DNA of 7,331 bases, taken from the NCBI GenBank assembly GCA_030668465.1, contig DAOUTX010000052.1, forward strand, positions 1 through 7,331, in the 5' to 3' direction. Positions 5,313 to 7,331 of the stretch are shown in pieces. The translations under genes and the position numbers were made by a program. How positions within the stretch are numbered: the first letter of the stretch is position 1; every line of letters starts with the position of its first letter. This stretch comes from Atribacterota bacterium. GTDB taxonomy: Bacteria > Atribacterota > Phoenicimicrobiia > Phoenicimicrobiales > Phoenicimicrobiaceae. Under the pieces are notes generated by a model. It was not told where the DNA came from, ran no database searches, and worked only from the letters and a program-made list of their open reading frames with translations.

Positions 5313-6422
5313 TTAACTCAGAAATTTGGCAAGAAATTCTTCCTTAAATTCTAATAATCTATCTTCCAATAAAGCTAGTCTTATATTTTTCATTAAAGAA
5401 GACATAAAATAAAGATTGTGGATAGTCCCTAAAATTGAAGCAAGTATTTCTTTGGACATGTATAGATGACGTAAATAAGCCCTGGTAAAATTCTGGCAAG
5501 TATAACACTGGCATTTATTATCTAAGGGTGTAAAATTATCCTTGTATTTAGCATTACTTATAGATAACTTACCAAAAGAAGTAAACAAGGAACCATTTCT
5601 GGCGTTTCTGGTAGGCAAAACACAATCGAACATATCAACCCCTCTTATGATTCCTTCTAATATGCTTTGAGGTGCTCCCACCCCCATTAAATATCGGGGT
5701 TTATTGTTTGGCAAACAAGGAACTGTACAATCTAGAATTTCATACATTAGCGATTTTGGTTCACCTACACTTAATCCCCCTATTGCATATCCAGGAAAAT
5801 CTAATTCTACTAACTTGTTAGCATTTTCAATTCTTAAGTCTTTAAAGGTGCCTCCCTGAATAATTCCAAATAAACTTTGGCTCAAACTATGGTGTACCTC
5901 TTTACATCTCTTAGCCCATTGAATAGTTCTTTGGGCAGCAATTTCTACCTGATATTTTCCAGCAGGATAAGATATACATTCATCAAAAGCCATAGCAATA
6001 TCAGAACCTAAAGCCATTTGAATCTCCATCGCTTTTTCAGGATTTATAAAATGCTTAGATCCATCAATGTGAGAATTAAAAAATACTCCTTCATCGATTA
6101 TCTTATTTAGTTTTCCTAAACTGAAAATCTGGAAACCTCCACTGTCAGTTAATATAGCCCCTTTCCAACCCATAAATTTATGCAAACCACCAACTTGGGA
6201 AATCAAATTATACCCAGGTCTTAAATATAAATGATATGAATTGCTTAAAATAATCTGAATGCCTAGCCTCTCTAATTCTCGGGGGGCCATAGATTTAACT
6301 GTAGCCTGGGTTCCTACCGGCATAAAAACTGGGGTGTCAATTATTCCATGGGAAGTATATAACTTTCCCAGTCTTGCCTTAGTTTTTTTAGACTCTTTTA
6401 TCACTTCGAATTTAATTGTCAA
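5313..6422 (-). CDS. tgt: tRNA-guanine transglycosylase (queuine/preQ1 tRNA-ribosyltransferase)
   Basis: Tgt swaps guanine-34 of tRNAs with GUN anticodons for preQ1, the base-exchange step of bacterial queuosine synthesis. The 369-residue protein is a complete TIM-barrel enzyme of normal length. Visible motifs: TDSGGFQ (92-98, with the base-binding/catalytic Asp 93), FDECISYP (146-153), FGIIQGG (185-191), GGLSVGEP (215-222), FDCVLPTRNARNG (265-277, nucleophile Asp 266), and the zinc site CQCYTC (304-309) with His 335. The start is a TTG at 6420-6422, giving MTIKFEVI, preceded by AGAGG (6433-6437) 10 nt upstream; no in-frame ATG lies nearby. It follows queA but is separated from it by 425 nt of repeats, so its promoter is uncertain; only a weak TATACT-like -10 was seen upstream. 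Confidence 0.97.
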   Translation of the reverse strand: MTIKFEVIKESKKTKARLGKLYTSHGIIDTPVFMPVGTQATVKSMAPRELERLGIQIILSNSYHLYLRPGYNLISQVGGLHKFMGWKGAILTDSGGFQIFSLGKLNKIIDEGVFFNSHIDGSKHFINPEKAMEIQMALGSDIAMAFDECISYPAGKYQVEIAAQRTIQWAKRCKEVHHSLSQSLFGIIQGGTFKDLRIENANKLVELDFPGYAIGGLSVGEPKSLMYEILDCTVPCLPNNKPRYLMGVGAPQSILEGIIRGVDMFDCVLPTRNARNGSLFTSFGKLSISNAKYKDNFTPLDNKCQCYTCQNFTRAYLRHLYMSKEILASILGTIHNLYFMSSLMKNIRLALLEDRLLEFKEEFLAKFLS

Positions 6423-6513
6423 ATATGTATAACCTCTTAATTTACATTTTAATCAATTGATAATTTATTTATTTTTTTAGTATATATACCAGTTTGCGAT
6501 AAACTAAAAATTT

Positions 6514-6534
6514 AAAGCGAAAAGCGAAAAGCGA
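6514..6534. repeat. Exact 7-base tandem repeat, AAAGCGA x3
   Basis: Three identical, uninterrupted copies of AAAGCGA (6514-6520, 6521-6527, 6528-6534). This is the cleanest heptad array in the window. It forms the outer part of the left arm of the inverted repeat described separately. Confidence 0.85.
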
Positions 6535-6545
6535 AAAACCATAAT

Positions 6546-6559
6546 TCAAAACTCAAAAC
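6546..6559. repeat. Exact 7-base tandem repeat, TCAAAAC x2
   Basis: Two identical adjacent copies (6546-6552, 6553-6559), 11 nt after the AAAGCGA array. This is a different heptad word with the same period. Confidence 0.65.
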
Positions 6560-6649
6560 CTCTTTAGCGTATAGTTGATAAACGAAATGTTTATCTACCT
6601 GGCTACACCAAGGTTTGTCCCTATATCTGGCTTCTGAATTCTATTTATT

Positions 6650-6684
6650 TACTTATCGCTTGTTACACATTACTTATTGCGTGC
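6650..6684. repeat. Degenerate 7-base tandem array (TACTTAT / CGCTTGT)
   Basis: Five in-phase units. TACTTAT occurs exactly at 6650-6656 and again at 6671-6677, which is three periods later. The units between and after are variants, such as TACACAT. Confidence 0.5.
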
Positions 6685-6740
6685 TTAGTTTTTCGATCTC
6701 CAAGTCGATTTTGTCTTTAATTTTGAATTTTAAGTTATGG

Positions 6741-6803
6741 CTTTGCGTTTTGCGCTTTCCGTTTTTCGCTATATACATACTATACGCTTAACGCTTTATA
6801 CTA
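6741..6803. repeat. Nine-unit degenerate heptad array
   Basis: Nine units keep one 7-base frame for 63 nt. The first four have the form NTTTNCG, for example CTTTGCG (6741-6747) and TTTTGCG (6748-6754). After CTATATA and CATACTA come TACGCTT (6783-6789) and AACGCTT (6790-6796), then TATACTA. It is the longest array in the window, and its left part forms the right arm of the inverted repeat. Confidence 0.7.
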
Positions 6804-6847
6804 ATATGTGCTTGCATCTATTCTCTATGCTTTCTCTTTGCTAACGA

Positions 6848-7331
6848 CTATATAACAATCATCGCATCTCCAAAACTATAGAACCTATAATTTTCTTTAA
6901 TTGCTTCCTGGTATGCCCTAAAAATAAAATCTTTTCCGGCAAAAGCAGCAGCAAGCATTAAGGGGGTTGATTGGGGGAGATGAAAATTAGTAATCAACAC
7001 ATCTACGATCTTAAATTTATATCCGGGATAGATAAATATATCACTCCAATTGCTGCCACTTGCAATTCCATCTTGATCAAAATCAAAAGCAGATTCCAGG
7101 GTACGAGTTGTGGTAGTTCCAACCGAGATAACCCGCCTTTTTTCACTCCGGGCTCGATTAATTCTTTGGGCAACATCAGAAGAAATAGAATAAAACTCTG
7201 AATCCATTTTATGTTCTTCTACCTTTAAAGCTCTTATAGGTTCAAAAGTTCCTCGACCCACGTGTAAAGTTAAATAAACTATTTCGATTCCTTTGTGGGT
7301 AAGCTCCTCTAATAAAGATTTGGTAAAATGA
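6848..7331 (-). CDS. queA: S-adenosylmethionine:tRNA ribosyltransferase-isomerase, C-terminal part (cut by window edge)
   Basis: QueA transfers and rearranges the ribosyl part of S-adenosylmethionine onto preQ1 in tRNA to make epoxyqueuosine, the step after Tgt. About 160 C-terminal residues are visible, slightly under half of the usual length of about 340. The frame is open through the right edge of the window, so the GTG at 7259-7261 is an internal Val and not the start: residues upstream (HFTKSLLEELTHKGIEIVYL) fit the family. Motifs in the visible part: TLHVGRGTFEPI (21-32), HKMDSEFYSI (40-49), GTTTTRTLES (71-80), SDIFIYPGYKFKIVD (96-110), LITNFHLPQSTPLML (112-126) and YSFGDAMIVI at the end. 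The stop is TAG at 6848-6850. No terminator hairpin with a T-run follows. Confidence 0.96.
   Translation of the reverse strand, partial: HFTKSLLEELTHKGIEIVYLTLHVGRGTFEPIRALKVEEHKMDSEFYSISSDVAQRINRARSEKRRVISVGTTTTRTLESAFDFDQDGIASGSNWSDIFIYPGYKFKIVDVLITNFHLPQSTPLMLAAAFAGKDFIFRAYQEAIKENYRFYSFGDAMIVI

Larger units (their letters stand above)
6518..6761. repeat. Imperfect inverted repeat with 41-nt arms
   Basis: The left arm (6518-6558) aligns without gaps to the reverse complement of the right arm (6721-6761) at 33 of 41 positions. A perfectly conserved core CCATAA lies at 6539-6544, pairing with 6735-6740. The arms enclose 162 bp without a gene. The outer parts of both arms are heptad arrays (AAAGCGA-like on the left, its complement on the right). 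The structure resembles a small non-autonomous element with terminal inverted repeats. No target-site duplication was established, and it could equally be two repeat arrays in opposite orientation. Confidence 0.6.
6423..6847. other. Repeat-rich spacer between queA and tgt
   Basis: This 425-nt stretch has no credible gene. It contains a 41-nt imperfect inverted repeat (arms 6518-6558 and 6721-6761), heptad arrays at 6514-6534, 6546-6559, 6650-6684 and 6741-6803, and a small perfect palindrome (GATAAAC, 5-nt loop, GTTTATC; 6577-6595). The part next to tgt (6423-6510) is plain AT-rich DNA with the tgt ribosome binding site. In other genomes queA and tgt are usually close together, so the gap looks expanded by repeats. 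Confidence 0.65.

Noticed and set aside
6417..6422. TTGACA at the tgt start as a -35 element
   Set aside because: No -10-like hexamer follows at 16-18 nt, and the sequence is the start codon and second codon of tgt.
6514..6803. CRISPR array
   Set aside because: The repeats are 7 nt long, degenerate and tandem, without unique spacers of regular length.
7259..7261. GTG as the start of queA
   Set aside because: The frame is open to the window edge and the residues upstream (EIVYLTLHV) belong to the conserved QueA sequence, so the GTG is an internal Val.

Overview
The window is a stretch of AT-rich bacterial chromosome (roughly one third G+C by eye) in which every recognisable gene lies on the minus strand. 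In transcription order, from high to low coordinate, they are queA (3' part only), tgt, yajC, secD, secF, recJ and apt (5' part only). This queA-tgt-yajC-secD-secF-recJ-apt order is the conserved bacterial arrangement known from Firmicutes-like and several anaerobic candidate lineages. Shine-Dalgarno sites are canonical (GGAGG type). SecD and SecF are separate short proteins. The organism is probably a low-GC anaerobe, either Firmicutes-like or from an uncultured candidate phylum. The window alone does not settle the phylum.

Layout: apt (1-137) follows recJ (140-1816, probably beginning upstream near 1849) after only 2 nt. A 310-nt spacer full of degenerate repeats separates recJ from secF (2127-3041). 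secF and secD (3066-4256) form a tight pair 24 nt apart, behind a near-perfect sigma-70-type promoter (4336-4365). A 509-nt spacer holding a perfect 16-bp hairpin (4665-4704) separates secD from yajC (4766-5026), which has its own good promoter (5073-5101). A 286-nt spacer follows, then tgt (5313-6422), a 425-nt repeat-rich spacer, and the end of queA (6848-7331).

Function: QueA and Tgt are two steps of queuosine tRNA modification. YajC, SecD and SecF are the accessory membrane subcomplex that helps the SecYEG translocon. RecJ is the 5'-3' single-strand DNA exonuclease and Apt salvages adenine. These are housekeeping genes; no defence system, CRISPR array, transposase or RNA gene is visible.

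The unusual part is between the genes. All four long spacers contain degenerate tandem arrays with a 7-base period, built from different but related words (AAAGCGA, TCAAAAC, ACGAGAT, CTCGATA, ACTATAC and others). The queA-tgt spacer also carries a 41-nt imperfect inverted repeat, and two spacers share a 30-nt GC-rich imperfect palindrome. In the proteins, SecF has Asn where the family usually has a functionally important Asp, and recJ appears to begin at a codon that is not ATG, GTG or TTG.
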